Of a stretch of DNA of 6,941 bases, positions 1-5,321 are shown piece after piece. Source of the stretch: GCA-003244245 sp964250265 (GTDB lineage Bacteria > Actinomycetota > Actinomycetes > Mycobacteriales > Pseudonocardiaceae); the NCBI GenBank assembly GCA_964250265.1, contig CAXUFG010000260.1:1-6941 (forward strand), given 5' to 3'. The stretch's first letter is position 1. Every line of letters starts with the position of its first letter. Below the pieces are notes generated by a model, which saw only the letters and a program-made list of their open reading frames with translations, was not told where the DNA came from and did no database searches. The translations under genes and the position numbers were made by a program.

Positions 1-83
1 CCCCCGCCCTCGGAAGCGACCGAGCACCCCAGACAGGCCCAGAGCACGATGGCGAGCAGCCCGCCGAACAGCGTTGTCCGCAT
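1..83 (-). CDS. N-terminus of an exported, lipoprotein-like protein (partial)
   Basis: Reading leftwards from an ATG at 83, 27 codons are open to the window edge. The product starts with a short basic region (MRTT), then a hydrophobic stretch (LFGGLLAIVLWACLG, about residues 5-19) followed by Cys20-Ser21. This has the layout of a bacterial signal peptide. The L-G-C is reminiscent of a lipobox, but Cys at -3 is not standard, so an ordinary Sec signal cut after S-V-A is also possible. The mature part lies outside the window and the function cannot be stated. A G-rich stretch sits directly before the ATG. In-frame GTG codons further upstream, including one beside a GGAGG at about 110-115, are alternative starts, but the ATG gives the cleanest signal peptide. 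Confidence 0.45.
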   Translation of the reverse strand, partial: MRTTLFGGLLAIVLWACLGCSVASEGG

Positions 84-421
84 CCCCCCAGAATGGCTCG
101 CAGCCGACACCTCCTCGACCCCCGTGGATGTCTCCACGCTAACCCCCCAGACAGATATATTCACAGAGCGTGGCAGCCGCCACCCCGATAGTTATCGTTT
201 AAGGTTGCTTACCATACGGAGTGCGTAGGCCAGCCCGAACCAACTCAGGGATTGCTGCAAGGTCTTGACACCGGTGGAGAGCTTCTTAAGGCATCAGGAC
301 CGTGTCGATGACGCGGCATCGCAACCCGGCGCAGCTAATGATCTGATACAGCCTGGCAGAAGGTGAGGCGGACTGCGGCACACGGGAATTGCGGCGTCTA
401 CTCGTCCTGGCTGATCCGAGC
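84..421. other. Intergenic region between divergent genes
   Basis: No convincing gene is seen. The stretch separates the leftward exported-protein start from the rightward small peptide, so it should hold both promoters. It is locally AT-richer than the rest (for example around 153-162 and 186-205). There is a short dyad, CGATA-GT-TATCG, at 186-197. A TTGACA hexamer at 265-270 would be a -35 candidate for the peptide, but no good -10 lies at the usual distance, so no promoter is called. Confidence 0.5.
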
Positions 422-427
422 GAGGAG
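422..427 (+). promoter_or_regulatory. Ribosome binding site of the Gly/Cys-rich peptide
   Basis: GAGGAG lies five bases before the ATG at 433, an ordinary Shine-Dalgarno arrangement. It supports that small frame being translated and fixes its start. Confidence 0.65.
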
Positions 428-432
428 CGAGA

Positions 433-654
433 ATGAGGGTCTCGGAAATCTTTGCAGTGGGTGACTGTGGGCACGGCGGTGGGCGGCGCCACAGAGGTTA
501 CTGTGGGGGTTGCCGTGGCTGCGGTGGCTGTTACCACTCCGGTGGCTTCTACGGGGGCGGCTTCAGCTATGTCTACTACAATGGCTTCAACCATGGTGGC
601 TTCCGCAACTACAGTGCTAGCCGTGGTCGAGGGCTCCTAGGAATCCTCGGGTAG
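433..654 (+). CDS. Small Gly/Cys/Tyr-rich peptide, 73 aa, conserved head and tail
   Basis: I recognise no named family. The start is fixed by GAGGAG five bases upstream. The head (residues 1-12, MRVSEIFAVGDC) and tail (residues 67-72, GLLGIL) are shared with the peptide at 6447-6629. Between them lies a low-complexity core: Gly makes up 23 of 73 residues, with Tyr, Phe, Arg and His. Cysteines sit at 12, 24, 27, 30 and 33; the last four form CxxCxxCxxC, a spacing able to bind metal or form thioether or disulfide links. There is no signal peptide or membrane segment. No modification enzyme or transporter dedicated to it is evident nearby, so a RiPP precursor is only one possibility beside a metal-binding or structural peptide. 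The next gene, a STAS protein, runs towards it and ends 103 bases away. Confidence that it is a real gene rests on the RBS and the distant paralogue. Confidence 0.72.
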   Translation: MRVSEIFAVGDCGHGGGRRHRGYCGGCRGCGGCYHSGGFYGGGFSYVYYNGFNHGGFRNYSASRGRGLLGILG

Positions 655-756
655 CTGGCAACCCCGCTGGTCGTCGGGCGGTCGCCTCGATCCCTGTCAG
701 CGAGAAGGGGCCATGTCATGCGGCGGTGGTTCCAGCGGAAGGCAGCTCGGTTAATG

Positions 757-1215
757 TCAATTCGAGGATGCTGCGTGCCTTTGTGGAGAGCGGCGGCTTC
801 GGCGTCGATGAAGCCGCCGTGCGACTCCCACGTCGATAACACCTGGCGTGCGAGGTGGGTTCTTCACAGCGTCCGGCACGCTGTCTGCGAACGTGAAGTA
901 CTCCCACAGTCCGGCGGCTTCCAGTGCCAGGTTTGCGATTACCGAGTGGCATACCAATGACAGGACGCGCCCTTGTTTTGCAGCGAGTTCATTCGCGTCG
1001 AACAGCGCAGACAGTCCAGCAGATCCGAGTAGCTGCACACCATCGAGGTCCACAATCACGACCCGCGTCGCGGCCAGTTGCGCGACCAGAGAATTGGCCA
1101 GCTCAAGCCCGGCCTGAGCGTCGATCTGACCTACTACTGTGACTACCCGGGCGTCGGATCCGTGCTTGGCCACCTGCAGACCGAAGTCGACAGGAAAGTC
1201 GCCGCTTACCGTCAT
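757..1215 (-). CDS. STAS-domain anti-sigma-factor antagonist, 152 aa
   Basis: Proteins of this family bind an anti-sigma kinase of the SpoIIAB/RsbW type and so free a stress sigma factor; phosphorylation of a serine switches the binding off. The STAS fold fills about residues 8-118. The beta strand VVIVDLDGV (52-60) leads into LLGSAGLSAL (62-71), the phosphorylation loop. Ser65 aligns with Ser58 of SpoIIAA, while the usual preceding Asp is Gly64. An Arg-rich tail (RRLHRRRSRR, 133-142) of unknown role follows. The start at 1215 is chosen because the domain begins soon after it; the frame stays open to 1509, but that extension looks like no domain and lacks a clear RBS. No anti-sigma kinase or sigma factor lies in the window, so this is an orphan antagonist. 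An inverted repeat sits four bases upstream of the start codon. Confidence 0.8.
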   Translation of the reverse strand: MTVSGDFPVDFGLQVAKHGSDARVVTVVGQIDAQAGLELANSLVAQLAATRVVIVDLDGVQLLGSAGLSALFDANELAAKQGRVLSLVCHSVIANLALEAAGLWEYFTFADSVPDAVKNPPRTPGVIDVGVARRLHRRRSRRSPQRHAASSN

Positions 1216-1218
1216 ATT

Positions 1219-1236
1219 GGCACAATACCGTGTGCC
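1219..1236. promoter_or_regulatory. Inverted repeat just upstream of the STAS gene
   Basis: GGCACA (1219-1224) and TGTGCC (1231-1236) form a perfect 6-base inverted repeat with a 6-base centre. It ends three bases before the STAS start codon, where an RBS would be expected but none is evident. It could be an operator or an mRNA hairpin that hides the start. Its use is inferred from position only. Confidence 0.35.
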
Positions 1237-1588
1237 TAACAGGGCGCCGCAACCCGACCGGATCAGAGTTGCTGAGCGGTGCTGTTCAGTCGGTGTGCGG
1301 TACAGCGCGACCGAAGTGCTGACGCGTCTCACAGCGGCACCACGCGTCGGCACGTCGTTGTGTGTCCGCAACATGACCCGATCGTTGCGGATGCGTATCG
1401 TCCCGAGGGACCTTTCCCTCGATGGGATATTGGGGAGGATCGGGGATAACCGGCGACTGGATTTCTTCGGTGCTCTAAGGCTTGCGATTAAGCCCGGCTC
1501 TTTGGTCACCGGCGTCTTGCATGATCAGTTCGGTGGCGTGAGCTGCGATCGGGCGCATTTCGGCGATCAGGGCGCGTAGTGTCCGGTC
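1237..1588. other. Intergenic region with one perfect hairpin
   Basis: No credible gene is seen on either strand. The only clear structure is at 1404-1421: CGAGGGA, loop CCTT, TCCCTCG, a perfect 7-bp stem with a 4-base loop. It lacks a T-run on either side, so it is not a classical terminator. It lies about 190 bases upstream of the STAS start and could be a leader structure or an isolated stem. A minus-strand frame near 1475-1580 reads like helical protein, but I cannot assign it. Confidence 0.4.
1404..1421. other. Perfect 7-bp hairpin
   Basis: CGAGGGA at 1404-1410 pairs with TCCCTCG at 1415-1421 across a CCTT loop. It is visible directly in the sequence; its role is unknown. Confidence 0.45.
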
Positions 1589-1718
1589 GTGAGCCGACGG
1601 GTGGTGGGCTTGCTGGAGGGCTTCGTCCTGATGGAGCTGGCCCGCCAGCTGACCTGGTCGCAGCGGCGGGCCGAGCTGTTCCACACCGCACCGAGGTCGG
1701 CACCGTCCTGGAGGACCG
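1589..1718 (+). pseudogene. Relic of a DUF4143-type ATP-binding protein
   Basis: The frame from 1589 reads LLEGFVLMELARQLTWSQ and then AELFH. I recognise this as the conserved core of the C-terminal DUF4143 domain found on AAA-type ATPases, where it reads (G)PLLEGFV-MEL, then a Trp and an aromatic-His pair. A one-base shift at about 1685-1695 leads into a second frame reading RTEVGTVLEDR. This matches the following strand of the domain (TEVD-VLE, a nuclease-like core), although its Asp is missing. Everything upstream, including the ATPase domain, is absent, and everything after VLEDR is replaced by an antitoxin-like sequence. So this is about 40 residues of a protein normally near 400. The family call is from memory of the motif only. 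Confidence 0.5.
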
Positions 1719-1934
1719 GCATGCACTCTCACCGCCGAGACGGCTGGCCAGTCCCTGTCGGCGTGGGTGCGGGAGGCGATCGAAGCTCGGTTGGGTCATG
1801 AGGCGAAGATCGCCGCTGGCCTGGAGGCTGTGCGTGAGTTCGAGCGGGACCGCGGTCCGATCCCGCCTGAGGTCGAGGCGCTCGCCCGTCGTGAGTTCGA
1901 GGACGCCGGAGTGATCCCTCGACGCAGCGCATGA
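1719..1934 (+). pseudogene. Antitoxin of the VapBC pair, lacking its N-terminus
   Basis: The frame ending at the TGA at 1932-1934 reads TLTAETAGQSLSAWVREAIE and on through EAVREFERDRGPIPPEVEAL. This is the ribbon-helix-helix helices and C-terminal arm seen in actinobacterial antitoxins placed before PIN toxins. The family normally has about 15 more residues in front, including the DNA-binding strand and a start codon. Here the frame has no ATG or GTG before 1767, and the apparent continuation (EDRHA, 1711-1725) is in another frame. Translation from the GTG at 1767 would give 55 residues: most of the toxin-binding arm but no DNA-binding strand. The stop overlaps the toxin start as ATGA, the usual translational coupling. 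It is either broken or reduced to an autoregulation-deficient antidote. Confidence 0.55.
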
Positions 1935-2314
1935 GCGTTACCTACGACGCCGGGGCGCTGATCGCGGTCGATCGTGACGACCCACTGATGTTCGCTCGGC
2001 ACCGGCAGGCCGTCTCCCGGGGCCTTGTTCCGGTCGTTCCGGCACCGGTGATCTGGCGAGTGTGGCGCGACGGTTCTCAACAGGCGCGGTTGGCACGTTT
2101 CCTCAAGGGCTGCTGGGTCGAACCAGTGGATGACGACCTGGCCCGTGACGCTGGGGTACTCCTTGGCCGGACTGGGACAACCGACGGGGTGGACGCGGCA
2201 CTGGTGTTGTCCGCCCAGCGGCGGGGTGGTGTCGTGTATACGTCCGATCCAGATGACCTCGGGTTGTTGGCTGGCTGCCTCGATAAGGCGACGTTCGTCA
2301 TCCATCGCGTGTGA
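1931..2314 (+). CDS. vapC: PIN-domain ribonuclease toxin, VapC family, 127 aa
   Basis: VapC toxins cut specific RNAs with a magnesium-dependent PIN nuclease and are held inactive by the upstream antitoxin. Full-length for the family. The first acidic site is Asp6 in TYDAGALIA. The segment VPVVPAPVIWRVWR (33-46) is the second helix region; the acidic residue often found there is not seen, as in many actinobacterial members. Later sites are Asp85 and Asp88 (TDGVDAALV) and Asp106, Asp108 and Asp109 in TSDPDDL. The start overlaps the antitoxin stop by ATGA, so it probably depends on upstream translation; no independent RBS is seen. The oddity is that the toxin is intact while its antitoxin has lost its N-terminus. 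Catalytic loss cannot be judged by eye. Confidence 0.82.
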   Translation: MSVTYDAGALIAVDRDDPLMFARHRQAVSRGLVPVVPAPVIWRVWRDGSQQARLARFLKGCWVEPVDDDLARDAGVLLGRTGTTDGVDAALVLSAQRRGGVVYTSDPDDLGLLAGCLDKATFVIHRV

Positions 2315-2343
2315 CGATCACCCGGGGGATCATGCGCCGCGGG

Positions 2344-3129
2344 TCATGTCTGTGGTGTGCTCGGCTGTTTGCTCGCGCGCCGGGCGGCGAGCTCGGTGCT
2401 CAGCGACGGTGAGGCGTCGAGCAGTTCGCGGGTCTTGGAATGCTCCGGGTGAGCGAGCAGGTCGGCAGCGGCGGCCTGCTCGCAGAGGCGGCCGTGATCC
2501 AGCACGACGACCCGGTCGGCGACGCGGGCGACGATCCCAAGGTCGTGGGTGACGAACAGCAGGCCGAGGTCGCGGCGCAACTCGTCGAGCAGATCGAGCA
2601 CAGTCGCCTGCATGGAGGTGTCCAGCGCCGAGGTGATCTCGTCGCAGAGCAGCAGCTCTGGCCCGGCGGCCAGGGCCCGCGCGATCGCGACCCGCTGGCG
2701 CTGTCCCCCGGAGAGCTGGCTCGGGTAGCGGTCAGCGAGCCCGGGGGCGAGGCGGACCCGCTCTAGCAACTCGGCCACGCGTAGGCGCGCCGTAGCCGCA
2801 TCGAGGCCGTGGAGGACACGCAGCGGCCGGGCAACGCTCTGGCCGGCGCGCCAGCGCGGGTTCAGCGATCCGAGCGGATCCTGCGGGATCAGCTGGATGC
2901 GGCGACGCTGGTCGACCGTGCGGCGGCGCACGTCGCGCTGCAGTGCGTCCCCGGCGAGTGCGATCGTTCCCTGCTCGGCCAGGTGCGGCCCGGCGACGCA
3001 GCGGGCGACCGTGGTCTTGCCGGAGCCCGACGAGCCGACCAGCGCGGTGCCCTCCCCCGCGCTCACAGTGAGGCTCACGTCCTGCGCCGCGACGACGCTG
3101 CCGCCGCGCCCACGATAGGCCGCGAACAA
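2344..3129 (-). CDS. OppF/DppF-type peptide ABC transporter ATPase, 5'-clipped
   Basis: This is the cytoplasmic ATPase that powers a peptide or nickel uptake permease, normally paired with an OppD-type ATPase. Walker A is GSSGSGKT (32-39), the Q-loop Gln is at 83 (IPQDPLGSLNPR), the signature LSGGQ at 139-143, Walker B LLLCDE at 159-164, the D-loop SALD at 167-170 and the switch His at 195 (VTHD). All catalytic motifs are present. The first usable codon is TTG at 3129, giving FAAYRGRGG. This begins inside the first beta strand; homologues have about 5-10 more residues, and upstream the frame has no good start or RBS. Upstream DNA on the other strand is a methyltransferase fragment, so the promoter and start were probably lost in a rearrangement. 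No permease or binding-protein gene adjoins it; an OppD-like relic lies at 5322-5888. Confidence 0.8.
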   Translation of the reverse strand: MFAAYRGRGGSVVAAQDVSLTVSAGEGTALVGSSGSGKTTVARCVAGPHLAEQGTIALAGDALQRDVRRRTVDQRRRIQLIPQDPLGSLNPRWRAGQSVARPLRVLHGLDAATARLRVAELLERVRLAPGLADRYPSQLSGGQRQRVAIARALAAGPELLLCDEITSALDTSMQATVLDLLDELRRDLGLLFVTHDLGIVARVADRVVVLDHGRLCEQAAAADLLAHPEHSKTRELLDASPSLSTELAARRASKQPSTPQT

Positions 3130-3525
3130 GTCCGTACTGGCTCGGGCCCCTGGACGGAGACCGTTGCCTGGAGATCGGCTGCGGCGGAGGCGTCCTGCTC
3201 GAACGCGTGCTGGCCGCCGGTGCCACCAGCGCCGCGGGCCTGGACCACAGCCCCGACATGCTGGCGTTGTCCATGGAGCGCAACCGCGAGGCCGTGGCCA
3301 CCGAGGCCCTGCACCTCAAACTGGGAGACGCCACCCGCATCCCCTGGCCGGATCGCACGTTCACCGCCGCTCTCGCCGCCAACATGTTCTTCTTCGTAGA
3401 AGAACCTGAACTGGTGCTCTCGGAATTGTTTCCGCGTGTTGGCCGGTGGCGGTCGACTGGTGATCGCCACCATGGCCACCCCGCTGCCGGAACTCAGCCG
3501 GGGTTATCGCCCCACAGCGAACTGA
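3123..3525 (+). pseudogene. SAM-dependent methyltransferase fragment, frameshifted
   Basis: Class I methyltransferase core. Motif I is CLEIGCGGG (3165-3191), followed by LLERVLAAGA, the second-strand acidic site LDHSPDML, GDATRIPWPD and FFFVEEPELVLSELF. At about 3429-3433 one extra base breaks the frame; in the next frame the domain continues as RVLAGGGRLVIATMATPLPE to a TGA at 3523-3525. The corrected product ends soon after the fifth strand, earlier than usual. No N-terminal region is present: the readable part begins near 3129, exactly where the opposite-strand ABC gene begins. The fragment is thus truncated at the front, frameshifted, and probably short at the end. Whether the frameshift is a real mutation or a sequencing error cannot be told here. 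Confidence 0.65.
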
Positions 3526-3567
3526 GTGACTCGGGGTCTGAGCACCGTGCACCACCTGCTGGCACGG

Positions 3568-3587
3568 CGTCGAGCCTAAGCTTGACG
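3568..3587. promoter_or_regulatory. MerR-type operator dyad before the aldo/keto reductase
   Basis: CGTCGAGC (3568-3575), centre CTAA, GCTTGACG (3580-3587): two 8-base arms matching at seven of eight positions, ending two bases before the ATG at 3590. Length and spacing resemble dyads bound by MerR-family activators, which sit between -35 and -10 elements. A TAAGCT inside the dyad (3577-3582) could act as -10, giving a leaderless mRNA starting near the ATG; this agrees with the lack of any Shine-Dalgarno sequence. The regulator itself is not in the window. Confidence 0.5.
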
Positions 3588-3589
3588 GC

Positions 3590-4645
3590 ATGGAATGCCG
3601 CAGCCTTGGACGTACCGGAATGCAGGTCAGCCCGCTGTGTCTGGGGGCGATGATGTTCGGCGCGTGGGGGGAACCTGACCACGACACGTCGATCGCGATC
3701 ATCCACCGCGCGCTGGACGCCGGGATCAACTTCATCGACACCGCCGACATTTACTCGCAGGGCGAGTCGGAGGTCATCGTCGGCAAGGCGCTCGCCGGTA
3801 ACCGCCGCGACGACGTCATCCTGGCCACCAAGTTCCACGGTCCGATGGACGTCGGGTTGGGCGAGTCTGGCGGCGACCCGAACAAGCGCGGCAACTCACG
3901 CCGCTGGATCGTGCGCGAGGTCGAGAACAGCCTCCGCCGCCTGGGCACCGACTGGATCGACCTCTACCAGGTGCACCGGCCGGACCGGCACACCGACGTC
4001 GAGGAGACCCTGATAGCGCTCACCGACCTGCAGCGCCAGGGAAAGATCCGCGCGTTCGGCTGCTCGACGTTCCCAGCGCACGAGGTCGTCGAGGCGCAAT
4101 GGGTGTCGCAGCGGCGAGGCCTCGGCCGGTTCGTCACCGAGCAGCCGCCGTACTCCCTACTCGTGCGAGGCGTTGAGGCCGACCTGCTGCCCGTCGCACA
4201 GCGCTACGGCATGGGCGTGCTGCCCTGGAGCCCGCTGGCCGGCGGGTGGCTGACCGGGCAGTACCGCAAGGGCCAGGACACCCCGACATCGCGGCGCGCC
4301 CAGAGGATGCCGGGCCGATACGACCTCTCGGACCCGGAAAACCAGCGCAAGCTCGATGCCGCCGACGCGCTGGCCGTGCTCGCCGACAAGGCCGGTCTCT
4401 CGCTGATCCACCTGGCGCTGGCGTTCGTCCTGCAGCACCCGGCGGTGACCGCGCCGATCATCGGTCCGCGCACCATGGAGCACCTGGAATCGCAGCTTGG
4501 CGCGGCGGAGGTGGTGCTCTCGACCGATGTGCTGGACCAGATCGACGAGATCATCCCGCCCGGTGTCACACTATCGCGCTCCGACACAGGCTACCTGGCT
4601 CCCGCGCTGGAGGACCCGTTCCTGCGCCGCCGCCGCACCACATAA
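3590..4645 (+). CDS. Aldo/keto reductase, 351 aa, intact
   Basis: NADPH-dependent oxidoreductase with a TIM-barrel fold that reduces aldehydes or ketones; the substrate is not predictable. The N-terminus (ECRSLGRTGMQVSPLCLGAM) is the usual first hairpin and strand. The catalytic tetrad is visible as Asp50 and Tyr55 (FIDTADIYSQGESE), Lys81 (ATKFHGP) and His129 (YQVHRPD). LYQVHRPDRHTDVEETL, GKIRAFGCSTFPA, EQPPYSLLVRG and LPWSPLAGGWLTG follow in family order. The cofactor-phosphate segment is near IIGPRTMEHLESQLGAAE. Length is normal for the long-chain bacterial branch. The ATG at 3590 fits homologous N-termini. No RBS precedes it; a dyad with a -10-like core suggests leaderless expression under a MerR-type regulator. 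It stands alone between two relics and is the best-preserved large gene here. Confidence 0.92.
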   Translation: MECRSLGRTGMQVSPLCLGAMMFGAWGEPDHDTSIAIIHRALDAGINFIDTADIYSQGESEVIVGKALAGNRRDDVILATKFHGPMDVGLGESGGDPNKRGNSRRWIVREVENSLRRLGTDWIDLYQVHRPDRHTDVEETLIALTDLQRQGKIRAFGCSTFPAHEVVEAQWVSQRRGLGRFVTEQPPYSLLVRGVEADLLPVAQRYGMGVLPWSPLAGGWLTGQYRKGQDTPTSRRAQRMPGRYDLSDPENQRKLDAADALAVLADKAGLSLIHLALAFVLQHPAVTAPIIGPRTMEHLESQLGAAEVVLSTDVLDQIDEIIPPGVTLSRSDTGYLAPALEDPFLRRRRTT

Positions 4646-4653
4646 GGCCGCGT

Positions 4654-4830
4654 TCAGCCGGACCGTGGCGTTGACTCAGTCGGATCGACGACGAGGCGCA
4701 ACAGGGGCGCGTCAGTCGGGTCAGTGGTGAACGGGCAGAGGGTCACCGAGTCGTTGTCGAAGCGGTCGTGCTACACGATAACCGCGGGACGTGGCTTGCT
4801 GGCATAGCCGGACCCCGGCGTCACAATCAC
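4654..4830 (-). pseudogene. MazF/PemK-type mRNA interferase relic with amber codon
   Basis: Translating leftwards from a GTG at 4830 gives VIVTPGSGYASKPRPAVIV, then TAG (4773-4771), then HDRFDNDSVTLCPFTTDP, TDAPLLRLVVDPTES and a stop at 4656-4654. This is the start and middle of the MazF/PemK toxin barrel: G-K-R-P-A-V-V-V, a Q-D/H-x-F pair, S-V-T-(L/V)-C-P-(L/F)-T, then the acidic-Pro-Ser strand. The amber lies where the family usually has Gln (CAG to TAG is one change). The expected N-terminal R-R-G-D-V strand and the last third of the protein are missing. No antitoxin-like sequence is seen upstream. The relic begins nine bases after the aldo/keto reductase stop and is convergent with that gene. 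Confidence 0.65.
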
Positions 4831-4923
4831 CGCACTTTTCCTGGTGGCGCTGGTCGTTCACTGGCTACATTGGGGCGCAAAGCGTGCCGCGAGCTCACCG
4901 CGCTGAGTGCGCCGAAAACGACG

Positions 4924-4987
4924 ACAGCGCTGTCCAACTTGATCCCGACAGCACCTGTGTCGAACTCGGCGACAACAGCGCTGTCCA
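4924..4987. repeat. 13-bp direct repeat with palindromic core
   Basis: ACAGCGCTGTCCA occurs at 4924-4936 and again at 4975-4987, 51 bases from start to start. Each copy contains the palindrome ACAGCGCTGT; the first extends to GACAGCGCTGTC (4923-4934). A weaker relative, GACAGCACCTGTGTC, lies between them at about 4947-4961. Two or three evenly related dyads in 65 bases look like a protein-binding array, although no gene that they control is evident. Confidence 0.5.
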
Positions 4988-5002
4988 CGAACCTGATGCT
5001 GC

Positions 5003-5021
5003 GGCCCTCATGATGGGGGCC
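5003..5021. other. Strong hairpin downstream of the repeats
   Basis: GGCCCTCA (5003-5010) pairs with TGGGGGCC (5014-5021, one G-T pair) around a 3-base loop. No T-run follows. It could act as a stem-type terminator of the kind often lacking a T-tail in actinobacteria, or mark a rearrangement edge; it lies just before the mosaic reading frame. Confidence 0.4.
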
Positions 5022-5029
5022 CTCCTCCG

Positions 5030-5182
5030 GTGAGCGGACTCGGCGACCCGGGGAGCACGCCCTGGGGCACGATGATCCACAACGCCTTGGAGCGCGACGG
5101 GCGGATCCTGACGCGTCACGTCGTGCCGCAGATCAGCACGCTGCGGCTCACCATCACAGTGCTCTCGCTGGCATACGCGGTC
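5030..5182 (+). pseudogene. Fragment of a peptide ABC transporter permease
   Basis: The frame reads GLGDPGSTPWGTMIHNAL and then RDGRILTRHVVPQ with LTITVLSLAYAV. Both resemble the OppC/DppC permease: S-W-G-T-M follows F-L-G-L-G in that family, and RHV(L/V)P begins the conserved EAA loop followed by a membrane helix. In homologues the RHVLP loop comes first and GLGxxxxxWGTM after it, so the two pieces are in reversed order here, or come from two copies. No complete permease surrounds them, and at about 5183 the sequence changes into a methyltransferase in another frame. The assignment rests on short motifs, hence moderate confidence. Confidence 0.4.
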
Positions 5183-5183
5183 C

Positions 5184-5321
5184 GAGCGGCTGCCATTCGC
5201 GGACAGCAGCTTCGACGCCGTGGCCTGCGACTGGGGCGCGATGAGCTTCACCGACCCGTACCGCTCGGTGCCCGAGGCGGCCCGCGTGCTGCGCCCTGAC
5301 GGACTGCTGATCTTCAGCGCT
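5184..5321 (+). pseudogene. Internal fragment of a second methyltransferase
   Basis: ERLPFADSSFDAVACDWGAM, TDPYRSVPEAARVLRPDG and LLIFSA form the fourth and fifth strands of a class I SAM-dependent methyltransferase (L-P-F-x-D-x-S-F-D, then the A-R-V-L-R-P-G-G turn, with Asp for the first Gly). The SAM-binding motif I is absent, as is everything after LLIFSA. Without a break in frame the sequence continues into an ABC ATPase. It differs in sequence from the methyltransferase at 3123-3525 over the same part of the fold, so the two are not halves of one gene. Confidence 0.6.

Noticed and set aside
265..270. TTGACA boxes at 265-270 and 6248-6253, both upstream of the peptide genes (168 and 199 bases before the ATG)
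   Set aside because: Tempting as a shared promoter, but neither has a -10 at the proper spacing and flanking similarity is short.
286..594. Minus-strand open frame of 102 codons opposite the Gly/Cys-rich peptide
   Set aside because: Ala/Thr/Val low-complexity antisense of the Gly-rich codons; no RBS and no family resemblance.
1216..1509. N-terminal extension of the STAS protein to a start at 1509
   Set aside because: The extra 98 residues resemble no domain, are basic and low in structure, and the STAS domain begins just after the ATG at 1215.
1475..1732. Minus-strand open frame with a helical-looking stretch (TLRALIAEMRPIAAHATELI)
   Set aside because: Could be a gene fragment, but I cannot assign it, and its front half is antisense to the better-supported DUF4143 motif.
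2315..2345. Possible terminator around GATCACCCGGGGGATC after vapC
   Set aside because: The pairing is short and mismatched with no T-run; it is too weak to call.
4768..5033. Two plus-strand open frames over the MazF relic and palindromic repeats
   Set aside because: Composition is Thr/Ala- or Trp/Ser-rich without motifs, and the opposite strand carries recognisable MazF sequence.
3123..5321. The two methyltransferase fragments as halves of one split gene
   Set aside because: Both contain the same part of the fold (fourth and fifth strands) with different sequences, so they come from two different genes.
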